Of a stretch of 64,000 nt of DNA, positions 45,452-56,358 are shown one piece after another. This stretch comes from Ceratotherium simum simum (taxonomy: Eukaryota > Chordata > Mammalia > Perissodactyla > Rhinocerotidae): contig NW_004454163.1 of NCBI RefSeq assembly GCF_000283155.1, forward strand, positions 21,946,387-22,010,386, in the 5' to 3' direction. The notes beneath the pieces were generated by a model, which saw only the letters and a list, made by a program, of their open reading frames with translations, had not been told where the DNA came from and searched no databases. Position 1 is the stretch's first letter. The number at the start of each line of letters is the position of its first letter. The position numbers were made by a program, and so were the translations under genes.

Positions 45452-45832
45452 TCTACATTGTCCAATACAGTAGGGAACAACTTGAGTACGTGAATCTTCT
45501 TTTTCAACTGTAAATTTTATAAAATCTAAATACAGATTAAGTATCTCCAAATGAAAATTTAGCATCTGAATTAAGATGTGCTCTAAGTGTAAAATATACA
45601 TTGGTGTGAAAAAAATCTCATTAGTAATGTGATAGAAGTGAAATAGCTCAATAATTTTTTAATATTGATACATGCTGAATTGATAATATTTTGGATATTT
45701 TGAATTAAATAAAATAGATTATTAAAAATAATTTCACTTGTTCCTTTTTACTTTTTTAATGTGGCAACTCCAAAATTTATAATTACATCTGTGGCTTATA
45801 TGTTATATTGCTATTGGATAGCACTGGGCTGA
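45452..45832 (+). mobile_element. hAT-Charlie DNA transposon remnant
   Basis: The left end 'ctacattgtccaatacagta' and the complement of the right end ('cagcccagtgctatccaata') are inverted termini of the CAGTGCTGTCCAATA type. The core has 'gaattaagatgtgctctaag' with 'tgtaaaatatacat', 'gataatattttggatatttt', 'ataatttcacttgttccttt' and 'ctttttaatgtggcaact'. No transposase frame is retained. Confidence 0.8.
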
Positions 45833-47301
45833 CTATGAATTAATTTAACTGACTAGAAAAATTCACAAAATATTTAGATGAGCCTATACTAAGTTTATTG
45901 ACAAAAATTAGGGCTGCTTGGGAAGATTTCCCTAACATTTTTAGGATAATGTCAATCCACAGCCCATTACTCTCACTTCTATCTCTTCCAGAGCCTCGTG
46001 TAGACATGAAGTCTCACATACAACAGTCGATTCACCCTAGTTTCTACTTCTGTCCTCATTGAATGTCACTAGCTTTGAGCCCATCTACCTGAAGGGACTT
46101 TCTCTGACTTAGGATCCTGTTGCCTTATGTTTCTCCAAGTTGCCTTGAGGGCAGTAAGACCTGGGATCTTACACCCTCATGGATGAACCAAGTTGCCTTC
46201 CTCTTGGATAGGTCTAATCTGTGTGACTGGGTTTGTGACTTAGGGCCCATTCCTTGATTCTTTCAGCTTAGTCTGCTTATAACCCAGACCTCTTCTAAGA
46301 CAGAAGCCTTTCTCCAAATGTGGCCTGCTATCTAGAGCGTATGTATCACTGTCTTCCACTGGCTTGTACTCTTTGCAATGGCTGAAATTGCCTCACTTCC
46401 CCGCATTCCAGCTGTGGGTTCAAGTCCTTATAGATACGCATGTCAGTATGATAAGTGACAGCCTGTCTATCTCCTTGGATTCCCCACACCTCTGCTTCCC
46501 TTACCCGACCTAGCTGATGCTGATGACATTCAGGCTTGACCAACACCAGTCGGCTTCTTAGACCTTGCTACTTTAATGGCAAGGTAACCTCCTGGAGAAT
46601 GCCTCCACAGTCTATCACCCCAGTCTTGTGGCTTCTTTATTCCCACCAGTTCTTAACTCTGACTCCATATTCCTTCTTGAGCTGTGCAGAGTGCCCTGAG
46701 GAAATCTCTAGTTAGAGCAGTTCATGCCATGGAGTGCAACTACAATATCTTTCTTGTGAAACATCCTTTTGTGACCTCATCATAGAGAATATACTCTACT
46801 AGAAATATCATCAGTCTACCCCAGGATACTGTTTTTGAGCAGGAGAGTATCTTCCCAGAATCTCTGAAGGTGCCCCACAGAGATAATTTCCTATTGTATC
46901 TTTCCGTGTGGTTAATTCTGTTCTGACCCCAAATAATCCCTGAGAGATTTGTCAATGCAATGTGTCTATTTATCAAATTTACAAATGACAAATGAGGCTA
47001 GAAGAAGGCTTCCTTTGGTTTAGGTGTCAATGATGGGCACAAAAATGACAGAATTCACTTCCCTCACCCAGCTGTAGAGTAAACTGTAAGCAACTAATTT
47101 GTCTCCAAGTTTTCCAAGGCAAATACAACAGACCAGACTTTTAGCAAGGGAGTCCAGAAACAGACCTTACAGTCTAGTTTTATAGGGAAGAAATGTAGAT
47201 GAAAACTCTGTAAAGTAATTTGAAAGAAGAGAATAAAAGGATTCTCTAATTTGGAGCATGCAACTCTTTAAAAAGGAAACAGTATACACAAAGTACAAAG
47301 C
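45833..47301. other. Unclassified DNA
   Basis: 45960-46760 is GC-richer than the surroundings and may be an old unrecognised LTR or internal repeat. No gene or domain is visible. Confidence 0.4.
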
Positions 47302-47504
47302 AACAGTTTTCAAGGGGTGATTTTACTCGTAATGTCTACAGATAGTTTTGAGTCAGGACTTGGGGTTCAAGGGGATGCTACTGGCATCTAAGTAGAGGCT
47401 AGAGTTAGCGCTAAATGTCCTACAATGCACAAGATAACCCCCACAAGTAATTATCCATCCAGAAATGTCAATAGTACTGAGGTTGGGGATCTCTGCTTTA
47501 GAGT
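47302..47504 (+). mobile_element. MER20 hAT element
   Basis: 'caaggggtgattttactcgt', 'gggatgctactggcatctaa', 'tgtcctacaatgcacaagat' with 'aacccccaca', 'aattatccatccagaaatgt' with 'caatagtactgaggttggg' reproduce MER20 in sense order. MER20 copies are reported to act as hormone-responsive regulatory elements in the endometrium of placental mammals; whether this copy does is unknown. Confidence 0.9.
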
Positions 47505-47665
47505 TCACCTAGTCCACCTTCTATATCTCGCATATGAATAAGCTGGGGCTCACAGATATCACATGACTTATTTAAAGATTAGAACTAATCAGAAATGTGA
47601 TTGGACCAGAAGATGAAGATTCTCTCTTTCAAGGTTGGCTTTCTCCATGCTAACACACTATCTTT
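47505..47665 (-). repeat. Ancient MIR-like repeat
   Basis: 'agttcacctagtccaccttc', 'atgaataagctggggctcac' and 'tcacatgacttatttaaaga' follow the old family also seen at 26895 and 38135. Confidence 0.5.
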
Positions 47666-48133
47666 CTTAATGTTTGCACATTATTCTGAATTTCTTAAGG
47701 AAAGTTTTATGAAGCCATTGAAAGGGGATGGCAGGTTTTCTTTATGTTTTTCTATTTGTTTATATGATGTGTAAAACTTCTTTTCATGAAATTAAATATC
47801 CTAAAGAAAGCTCCCAGTTGACAATGCCGGCCATTTAGGACGCTACAGGAAGTCTAAGTTATTATTCTTACCTTACCCTAAAGAAGCTGATGACCTCATT
47901 GGGGAGAATGTGGTCAGCATTATGAGAATGTATGTAATAGATCTGGGGCTTCAGACTCTGTAAGCCAAATATAAAAGTGTTGCACTGTTTTGTTATTTTA
48001 GTTACTTAATCTTCGCCTTGTGTAGTTAAATCTGTCACTCCTGTGGTCCAGTCCACAGGACTGGAAGCTCTGGACTTCTTCACCAGCTGTTGCTTTTTAC
48101 TGAGGGAATTATCTCATCTTAATGGCACTAACA
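47666..48133. other. Unique DNA
   Basis: Nothing recognised. Confidence 0.5.
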
Positions 48134-48241
48134 AATTTGGCCATTATTTCCTGCCTTCCTTCCTCCTCTATGTAATCATGTGATTATAATTTGGCCATTA
48201 TTTCCTGCCTTCCTTCCTCCTCTATGTAATCATGTGATTAT
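48134..48241 (+). repeat. Perfect 54-bp tandem duplication
   Basis: 48134-48187 and 48188-48241 are identical over all 54 bases (unit starts AATTTGGCCATTATTTCC). Each unit has a TAATCATGTGATTA near-palindrome close to its end. No mismatch between units suggests a recent event or an unstable VNTR. Confidence 0.95.
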
Positions 48242-48419
48242 ATCTTAATAGAAGGACTGTTCAGAACACTGGATTTCTGCTTTTCAGTTCTCACCTACTA
48301 ATGTTCTTTCTTTTCTCGCTTAGCTAGTTTTCAGGCCATAAAAAAACATGTTTGGATTTTAAATTTTAATTAAAATTGAATATGTTTGTTTTTCTATTAT
48401 ATTTTTATTTTTTCACAGT
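48242..48419. other. Unique AT-rich DNA
   Basis: Nothing recognised. Confidence 0.5.
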
Positions 48420-49010
48420 GCATGCATTCAGAGTTTATTGAGCACCTACTAAGTGCCAGATTAAATTGTAGGTACTGGGGATTCAGTGGTGAATCCCACA
48501 GACAGAAGCACTGTCATTATGGAGCTGCCATTATAGTGAAGGATACAGATAATAAACATGGAAATGTATAGTATAGCATACAGGCATGACAAATGTCATG
48601 AAAAAAATAATAAAGCATTGGAAAGGGATAGACATTGACAGTGCTTACTGTTTAAAATGAGGTGATGACCTCTGTTAGATGTGGTATCTGGAAAAAGAGT
48701 GTTCATGATGAAGAATAAAGACCCTGAAATAGGAATTTTTTGGTTCATTCAAGAAATAGCAGGAAGGCCAGTGTGGCCAGAGTGGAGTGAAGAAGAGATA
48801 GCAGGTAGGAATGTAGAGGGAGCCAAATGTAGACAGTACTGATCCTTGTGGTCTTCGTAAGAATTTTCTATTTTCTAAAGATAGTGAGAAGCCATTGCAC
48901 CAATCTCGCTGCTCTGGATTGAAAGACTATAGGTGGAACAAGATGGAAACAGGAAAACCAGTTAAGAAACTATTGTAGCAATCCAAGGAATAAATGATGG
49001 TAGCTTGAAA
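48420..49010 (-). mobile_element. L2 LINE 3' part, antisense
   Basis: 'gtttattgagcacctactaa' with 'gtgccag', 'ggtactggggattcagtggt', 'tatggagctgccattatagt', 'aggaaggccagtgtggccag' with 'agtggagtgaa', 'gagaagccattgcacc' and 'tattgtagcaatccaaggaa' keep the antisense L2 3' order for nearly 600 bases. Confidence 0.85.
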
Positions 49011-49094
49011 AAGAGGAATAGTATTGAGGGTTTGATTGTTTTCATTTTTTTTTCTAAGAACGCTCGTCATAGTAATATCTTATATTTGCTTTTG
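49011..49094. other. Unique DNA
   Basis: Short linker, nothing recognised. Confidence 0.5.
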
Positions 49095-49345
49095 TGTTTG
49101 GCAATGCAATTTCTTAGACTCTGGAACACAACTTCCTGGGTTTCCATCCTGGAATCCATTGCTTATTAGTGGTGTGATCTTGGACTTATAACTTAATCTG
49201 TCTGTGACTCAGATTCCCCCTCTCTCAAATGGGTTTAATACTAGTATCTACTGCTGTGTGAGTTCTTATCTGTGTAAAGCTCTTTGAATTGTTCCTGGCT
49301 TATATTAACCACAATGCTATTGTATTATTATTAGTTATTTTTCAA
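49095..49345 (+). repeat. MIR SINE
   Basis: 'agactctggaacacaacttc' with 'ctgggtttccatcctgg', 'attagtggtgtgatcttgga', 'tctgtctgtgactcagattc', 'ctgcttgt'-like core and 'gtgtaaagctctttgaattg' give a near full-length sense MIR. Confidence 0.85.
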
Positions 49346-49525
49346 ACAAACCTGTGAGATAAATATTCCTTTCCTCACTAGAAGGTGGGTATGATTTAAA
49401 GTTACGTTTGTTGAATAGTTAAATAATTTTTTTTTAATAGATAAAGAACATGATCAACAACTAATAAGTGAGAGAGTCAGAACCCAAGCCAAGGACTTCT
49501 GGCTCTAAAACGAGGGCTTCTTCCT
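49346..49525 (-). repeat. MIR SINE, antisense
   Basis: 'aaacaaacctgtgagataaa', 'agagagtcagaacccaagcc' and the reversed head near 49500 follow antisense MIR, tail-to-tail with the sense MIR before it. Confidence 0.6.
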
Positions 49526-49649
49526 CCATTCCACATGGTGCTCAGGTTGTGGGACTCTACCTGAGACCATTGGTGGACCCTGTGCTTCTCAGTTCCCTGT
49601 CAACCTCTCTATCAGATTCAACAAATGTCCAGCAAAAGTCCCTTGGAAA
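49526..49649. other. Unique DNA
   Basis: Nothing recognised. Confidence 0.5.
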
Positions 49650-50690
49650 GAAAAAGAAAATTTCAGACCAATTATCTTTCATGAACTTACACACAAAAAT
49701 ACTCAGTCCAAACAGTGTGGTATTGGCAGAAGTATAGACATATAGAACAATGGAATAGACTGGAGTACCCAGAAATAAACTCACATGAATAGGCTCATTT
49801 GGGCAGAGGTGAAAAACTGATTCAATGGAGGAAAGATAGCCTTTGTAACAAATGGTGTTGGAGCAACTGCGCATCCCCGGGGAGAAAAGAAAAAGAACCT
49901 CTATTTAAACCTTACACCTTATACAAAAGTAAACTCAAAATAGATCATAGACGTACACGTAAAGTGTAAAACTAAAAAATGTTTTTAAAAACAATATGAT
50001 AAAATCTCAGATTTAGGGATAGGCAAAGAGTTCTCGTACACCAAAAGAATAATCAATAGAAGAAAAAATTGATAAAATGGACCTCATCAAAATTAAAAAC
50101 TTTTGCTATGCGAAAGACCCTGTGAAGAAGTTGCAGAATGGGAAAAAATATTTTCAAATAACATCTCTGAAAAAAGACCTAGAATATATAAAGAACTCTC
50201 AATATTAACAATAATAAAATAAAAAATCAGTTAGAAAATGGACAAAAGACATGAACAGACCTTTCACTGAAGAAGATATACAGATGACAAAGATGTGCAT
50301 GAAAAGATGTCTAACATCACTAGCCATTAAGCAAACGCAAGTTGTAACCACAATATGATATCACTACATACCTGTCAGAATTGCCATGATAAAAAATAGT
50401 GGTAACTCCCAATGCTAGTGAGGATGTAGAGAAACTGTATCACTCATACATTGCTGGTGGGAATGTAAAATCATATAACCACTCTGGAAAACAGTTTGAC
50501 CATTTCTTTAAAGACTTCACATTCAAATACCATACAACTAAGCAATTGCACTCCTGTACATTTATCCTAGAGGAATGAATACACACGTCCACAGAAAATC
50601 TGTACACAGATGTTCATAGCAGCTTTATTTCTAGTAGATAAATCTTTAATAGACCAAATGTCATTCAACAAATGACCCTTATACCCAGTT
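49650..50690 (+). mobile_element. L1 LINE, 5'-truncated, 3' part of ORF2
   Basis: Sense L1 ORF2 C-terminal text: 'tattggcagaagtatagaca' with 'tatagaacaatggaatagac', 'caaatggtgttggagcaact', 'aaaatggacctcatcaaaat' with 'taaaaacttttgc', 'acattgctggtgggaatgta' with 'aaatcatataaccactctgg', and 'gttcatagcagctttatttc'. Stops and frameshifts abound; it is dead. Confidence 0.92.
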
Positions 50691-50794
50691 ACCAGTTAAT
50701 TAAGAAATTTCTGGAAATGAAGACATCATCATATACTGAGTATCCAATATGGGCCAGGAATTAGCTCCTTAGGTCAAATTTATCCTTCTCCTTT
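50691..50794. other. Unique DNA with a possible L2 trace
   Basis: 'atactgagtatccaatatgg' with 'gccagg' near 50734 could be a small antisense L2 fragment. Confidence 0.35.
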
Positions 50795-51255
50795 TTTTTT
50801 TAAGTAAATGTTTTATTGAAGTGTAATACATAGACAGAAAAGTACATTCGTCATAAACAAAGAGCTTAATGAAGTTTCAAAAAGAACACACTGATGTAAC
50901 CAGCCCCCAGATCAAGATATAGAATGTTACTAGCACATGTAAAACCCCCTTTTGCCCACTTTTCTAACTCCATTCCATGGAAAGCCACTATCCCGACTTC
51001 TAATACCATAAATTACTATGCCTATTTGGGGACTTTATATCAATGGAATCATCAGTACATTGTCTTTTCGGTGCAGCTTCATCCATACAGTTGACTGTGG
51101 TTGTAGTCCATTCATTCTCATTACTGCATAGTATCCTTTTGAGTTATTATATCACAATTTATTTTACTGTTGATGGACCTTTTTTCCTTCAGTTTTTGAC
51201 CATTATAAATAGTGCTTCTATGAACATTCTTATATTCCCCTCCATTTGTTTTTAT
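50795..51255 (-). mobile_element. L1 LINE fragment, antisense
   Basis: 'aatgttttattgaagtgtaa', 'gtaaccagcccccagatcaa' with 'gatatagaatgtta', 'atatcaatggaatcatcagt', 'ctgttgatggac' and 'tataaatagtgcttctatga' with 'acattctta' are antisense L1 3'-region phrases. Confidence 0.85.
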
Positions 51256-51949
51256 TCCAGACTGTGGTGTTGCTTTTCCTCAAAGTATGACACTAATTGA
51301 CCTAATAAATTCTTGACTCTTCAAGTTGAAAAAAGAAGAAGTAATGTTCCTAGATATAGAAAGCTGTCTATACAACAATACAAATAACTACAGCTCATCT
51401 ACAGGGCCTGAGTCCATAGGCGAAAAGTGTAGGAGTCTGAGAGAGCATGGTCATGTATACCCTCTGGGTCTATGATTTCACAGATCAAAGCATTGCCATG
51501 CGCTGGGAGTGGTCAGGGCAGGCTTCCCAGGGGAAAGGTGAACCCAGAGTTCAGATCTTGAGAGTTATCTTATAAAGGAAGGGTAGTGCTTTCCAGGCTA
51601 GAGAAAGTTGAAAAGGGCATGGAATGGAAATATCAATGGCTTGGGTTAAGCAGATTTGTGCAGGAGAAACTGTCAATTACCCCTTGTGTAATTTGCTCTT
51701 AGATTCCCCAATTGAGAGGTAGGTGACATAAGAATAACACTGAAATCTTGCCTCGGTGTATCTTAAAAAAGAAAACTGTACTCGTCTTGGAAAAAGTGCA
51801 GTGAAGAAGGTGTAACTGACTACAGGTGAACAAAGCCTAGCATGATATATATGTATGTATATATTTAGTTCTCACTCTCTTTTCTCCAGCTCTCGTGTGA
51901 ATGTGCATGACTGCAAAGTATACAGTGCTGGCAAGTATTAGAACCATTC
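51256..51949. other. Unique DNA
   Basis: Nothing recognised. A TATG-rich patch lies near 51846-51865. Confidence 0.5.
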
Positions 51950-52580
51950 TTTACTCATAAACTGAGAATGTTTGACAACAGAGCCAAGGGAGAGAAAAAA
52001 ATGACTGGACCCCTACAGTGCGTTTTTGTTTCAGCTGCTTTTAAGAAAATACCTACCTGCCCCTGCTCGCCAGCTGACAGCTCCTTCTTGCCTTACCTTT
52101 CAGGCAGATTAATCACCTGTCTCAGCATTTGAGGTACTGATTAATTTGTGACCCTGAACCGAGGCCAGGGAATTCTAACCATGCCCCCTGAGTTGAAACA
52201 GTTCAGTAGGTGGATGGAAACTCATCTTGCTAATTACGTTTTTTGGTAACAGATGAAAATGCGTGGAAAGGTTTCCTCCTTGGATGATTAGATCTTTCTG
52301 AATGACAACTTTCCTATTTATTAGCTCCACAAGCCTTTGAAAAATGCGCTTGTGTGGGAGAGCTCCAGAATGTATTTGCCAGATTGGGAGCCGACCTTGT
52401 ATTAGCGAGTGACTTGCTGAAGCTCCGTCTGCAGCTTTCCGAGGGTTCTCTTTCCTGTGTCTGGGTTTTGCTCACAAAGTAAGGTCTTGCATGCCCCAAG
52501 GAGTAGGCTTCTTTGTTAAATGTGAACTGCAGCACAGTGAGGATCTTTTTTTATTCATTCTAATTTTTAAAAGAAGCTGA
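51950..52580. promoter_or_regulatory. Candidate conserved enhancer-like block
   Basis: The longest stretch of complex, moderately GC-rich, repeat-free sequence I see. GCAGATTAATCACCTGTC (52104-52121) combines a homeodomain core and an E-box, CTGATTAATTTGTG lies near 52137, and CTAATTACG at 52230-52238. CpGs recur within 52345-52445 (AATGCGC, AGCCGAC, TAGCGAG, CTCCGTC, TTCCGAG). A 73-codon minus-strand frame has no known similarity. Regulatory function is inferred. Confidence 0.4.
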
Positions 52581-54659
52581 TGGAAGGAGTACGGGCTCTA
52601 GGGAGTAGATGCCTATGTGCAGATTTTGCTGATAAAGGAGAATCAAAGATACTGCATTTTAAAAGGCACATACAATAGTTTAATCATCTCCGCTAGCTTT
52701 ACCACTGAGGATGTCTGAGTAGGTTGCAGTGAGACTCCAGGCAGCTGATGGGGTGGGGGCAAGTAGGAAGGGAACAGACAAAACAAAGTTATAAGAAAAG
52801 GATAGACAGAGAGAGAATTTGGTTCTTTGCGTCTTTGTGGTGAATCTTTGGCTCTACTTCAGCTTCATTGCAGGTTTATAAAATGGAGCCCTGGTGGGAT
52901 CTACCTCAGCTGTGCTCATGCTGTGACTAAATAATGTAGAACTGAGGATGGAGGTAATAGGAGGGCTGACATCTGGCTAATTGCCCTTCCTATTGGGGGT
53001 TGCCTGACAGTTGAGTGGAAATTGCTTGGAGATGAAGAACTTTCAATGAACCGTGATGGAGAGAAGTGTCTGAGCAAAGAGGTAGATGGGAGAGGTAGGC
53101 AGGCGGACAGGGAGGTAAATACTACCATATCCTCCTCTCTCGTCTTCTCCTCCAGTCATATCTTAATAGTAATGGTTACTAATTTAATGTCAAGTGGTTG
53201 TCAAAAAGAAAACAGATTGATCCTAGAGGCAGAGAGGAGTTCTCAAGGCCGGAGCTGCATTAATTTTTCTTAACTTTGACCTCACCCAAATCCTACATAG
53301 GCACTGGTCACCCAAGGGTTCCTTCCAAAGCCAGTGCCCCTAAGCTGGTCTGGACCCAGCCCCTCCAAAGCATAACTGCCAGTACTGCCCTCCACAGTTA
53401 CAGCTCCATGATCCTCCTACAAGCACCAAAGGCTGAGGTGACTTCTGAATCATCAAGAGATTTTCTATGGCTGGTCACTCCGGGGACAAGCCTACTGTAC
53501 CCTGCAGCCTGCATGATTTCTACCATAGTCGATAAATCTAGGTTAATTTACCAAAAGAACATTTCCTCCTTCACTCTTGCCCATCCTTCCAACGGAAGCT
53601 TCTCCGGTAATTCCTATACATTTTAATTGCGGCTGTGTGGAAACCAATGTAGATGACTAAATGGAGTGATACTAATGGTAGAGTTTTCTGGAGATTTTTG
53701 ATTTGGTGGATAATACCCCCAGAGAAGAAATTTGTGAGTAGGCCATGCTTTATGGGGACCCTCACATCTCCCCTGATTTTAGAGGGTAGCCTACTTGCTG
53801 ATTCAGTTCTTTTCATGTGGGGTTTTCTCCTATAATAATTGTGGTCTTGCAGGTTGGGTTCAAAATACTTTTTGTCCTATTACTATGCACCTTTTTAAAT
53901 AATAGGAAATGATTCCTTTCATCTAGTATTTCCTAGTAATTTTTAGGATCAGGGAATCGAAATATTCTTTCCATTTTATAACATTCTGGTTAAAGTGTCT
54001 TACAATAATAGTTTGTATTTTGTTGCTTTAGTTGTTATTGTTTTCATGCAAAAGAATTGAATTGCTGTGGTTGAAATCTGTGAACAAACTATTTTACCTT
54101 ATGTGCAGTTTTGAAAATTGCCATATACTTTCCTAACAAGTAAATTTCAGCTTCTGTTTAAGTATGCAAACTGAAAGGGACTGTTTAAGAAAAATAATGT
54201 ATTTTTCCTCTGTTTCAATTGCTATTATATTTCAGGCCAGAAGTTCGATTGAGGGACTGTTCTGTCTAGAAGACTGTCTCCTTATTCTTTTCCTTACTTT
54301 GCATGTGTACATTCAGATTGTGATGCTGTGGTTTTGAAAAAAACAAAAGGCATATTCGACTTACAAATATTTTTCTTTGAGATTTAATTAAATTAATCAT
54401 TGTGTGATAAGTAGAAATTAATAAAAATAAACTCTGTGTGTTATTTACAACTCTGTGTGTTGGTTTGAGGAAGGTATTCAGGATTCTGGGTTACATTATT
54501 TTAAGAAAATTATCATTATTTTAAAACTAAACTGGAAAATGTGAGTGGTTTGCCTCATGGATTGTTCATTAATAAACCACAGTTTTCTCTTCTATGTTGA
54601 CTAAAGGGGACAGAAGCCTCATATTGGTTAGTGGCTGAGCTCCAATCCTTCCTCCTCAT
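52581..54659. other. Unique DNA
   Basis: No confident repeat or gene. 53276-53626 carries a 116-codon plus-strand frame in C-rich sequence with no domain I recognise. 54400-54470 contains a 13-base direct repeat (AACTCTGTGTGTT twice). Confidence 0.45.
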
Positions 54660-54735
54660 ACGGCCTGTCCAGGCAAAGCAAATTGCAGAGTTAAGGTGGC
54701 ACTCAATAAATATTTGTTGGAGGAACTAATGAATA
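54660..54735 (+). repeat. L2 LINE 3' end fragment
   Basis: 'gcactcaataaatatttgtt' with 'ggaggaactaatgaataag' is the L2 terminus in sense orientation. Confidence 0.7.
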
Positions 54736-54774
54736 AGTGAAAAATTCATGCAAAATCCATCAAGCCTAAAAAAA

Positions 54775-54990
54775 AATCTCAGTCCTCAATCTTATTCAAT
54801 ATGTATTCTCTGTAAGCTTACTTTGTAAAGAGCAATAAAATAGAAATTGCCAAATTTTAAGAAGCTGATGGCTTAGTTGGGAAACTAAGAGAGATATAAT
54901 GAAATGACTAAACAATCATGAGGCAATATCCAAGATTAAGACATGGTGTTGAGTTACTCAGGAATAATTACACGGTCAAGGAATAATTCC
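54775..54990 (-). repeat. L2 LINE fragment, antisense
   Basis: 'ttattcaatatgtattctct', 'aagaagctgatggcttagtt' with 'gggaaactaagagagatat' matches the antisense L2 3' order, facing the sense L2 end just before it. Confidence 0.5.
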
Positions 54991-55280
54991 CTAGAAATAC
55001 ATCCATGGCAGTATCAACATTTACATAGTCCTACCATTTCTCCAATACCATTTTTGTTTTATTCACAGATTTTTGTCTAGGTCTAGATGCTATGGGAGTG
55101 CTAGACATGCCCAACATTAAACAAAACAGCCAGGTTAAGAGCTGTCTCCTCCTGTGCTCTCTAATTTCCCAGGTGCGGCACATTTGTGCTGCCCAAAGGT
55201 TACACCAAATTCCCCAATGAGGCCCCCACCCAGGTCCGAACACACTCTCCCCAAAAGCCCTCTCTTTTCCTTTCTGCAAG
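54991..55280. other. Unique DNA
   Basis: Nothing recognised. Confidence 0.5.
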
Positions 55281-55488
55281 CTAGGACTGCCAAGTAAAAT
55301 ACAAGACATTGAATTAAAATTGAATTTTAGATAAACCATGAATAACTTTTAATATAGGGAAATATTATCATGTTGCAATATTTGGGATAAACTTACGATA
55401 AAAAATTGTTATTCTTCTGAAATTCAAATTTAACTAGGCATTTCAAATTTTTATTTGCTAAATCTGGAAACCTTACCCCAAGTCCATC
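55281..55488. mobile_element. Long palindromic MITE (hAT-like)
   Basis: The left arm ('ggactgccaagtaaaataca', 'ttgaattttagataaacc', 'gaataacttttaata') and the right arm ('gttattcttctgaaattcaa', 'atttttatttgctaaatctg', 'gaaaccttacc') are imperfect reverse complements across about 200 bases. This is the fold-back architecture of a known small mammalian DNA transposon; the family name is uncertain. Confidence 0.7.
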
Positions 55489-55769
55489 TCCAGTGCCACT
55501 TGATCATCGCATGTAATTTCACCCACTCTTCAGTAGATAGGAGTCTAATTGAAAAAAACTGATACTCAGATATAAATGTCTCATAGCTAGATTAATGTAT
55601 AGTGATTAAATTAAGTATATTCATATAATCCAAAGAAGAATTTGTTTATAGAAAGGATCAGTCTTCTGGAGGTAAATTTTGATCAGAAATATTTTATAAT
55701 GTTCTACCTTAAGAGAGCATGGATACCTCCTTTTCCTATTTGAAGAGCCAAGATGAAGTTAGATGTGGT
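55489..55769. other. Unique DNA
   Basis: Nothing recognised. Confidence 0.5.
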
Positions 55770-55955
55770 TGTTGATTCCATCTGTGGAAGTGGTAATCCT
55801 GCAACCACAACTCTTTGTGCCTCAGTTTCCTCATTTTTAAGTTGGAAATGATAATAGTATCTTCCTCAGAAGCTTGATGTGAGGATTGAATGAGTTAATA
55901 TAGTTCAGTACTGAGAATAGGATCTGGCCCACTGTAGGCCTGTGTTAGCCATGGC
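55770..55955 (+). repeat. MIR SINE
   Basis: 'ctttgtgcctcagtttcctc', 'gatgtgaggattgaatgagt' with 'taatatagttcagtactgag', and 'aggatctggcccactgtagg' give the sense MIR core and tail. Confidence 0.85.
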
Positions 55956-56084
55956 CACCAACTATCCTGGTAACATTGGTAGAAACTGATCATTTGCTCT
56001 CATGTACATTTATCTTTCTTATCTACTTACTGTTCTCTGAAATGTGGAGGAAGAAAGCTGGATGAGGAGTACATAATAATAGAT

Positions 56085-56152
56085 TTTAGTCCCAGATCTG
56101 CCACTGGTTTTTAGTTGACCTAGAGTGAACTGGGACTCGGTTTCTTATTTAC
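56085..56152 (+). repeat. MIR SINE fragment
   Basis: 'tttagtcccagatctgccac' followed by 'ctgggactcggtttcttatt' is a sense MIR head and core. Confidence 0.6.
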
Positions 56153-56154
56153 AG

Positions 56155-56358
56155 ACTACATGGTTGGAACTCAACTTTACAATACATAAGAAGCATCTGA
56201 GGTGGTTGGGGGAAGTGTAGATTTCTAGGCATCTCAGCAGACATCTTGATCCTGGAAGTGTGGGAGTAGACCAAGATGAAGAACATTTTTAGTAACTTCA
56301 CAAATGAATCTGATGCAGGTGGTCCATAGACCACACGTTGGGTAACATTGCTCTAGGT
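56155..56358 (+). mobile_element. MER5-related hAT-Charlie MITE
   Basis: 'ataagaagcatctgaggtgg', 'gtgtagatttctaggcatct', and 'aatctgatgcaggtggtcca' with 'tagaccacacgttgggtaac' and 'attgctcta' follow the MER5A-related order. Confidence 0.75.

Noticed and set aside
48134..48241. Repeated unit considered as a CRISPR-like or satellite array
   Set aside because: Only two directly abutting copies with no spacers in a mammalian context; a simple tandem duplication.
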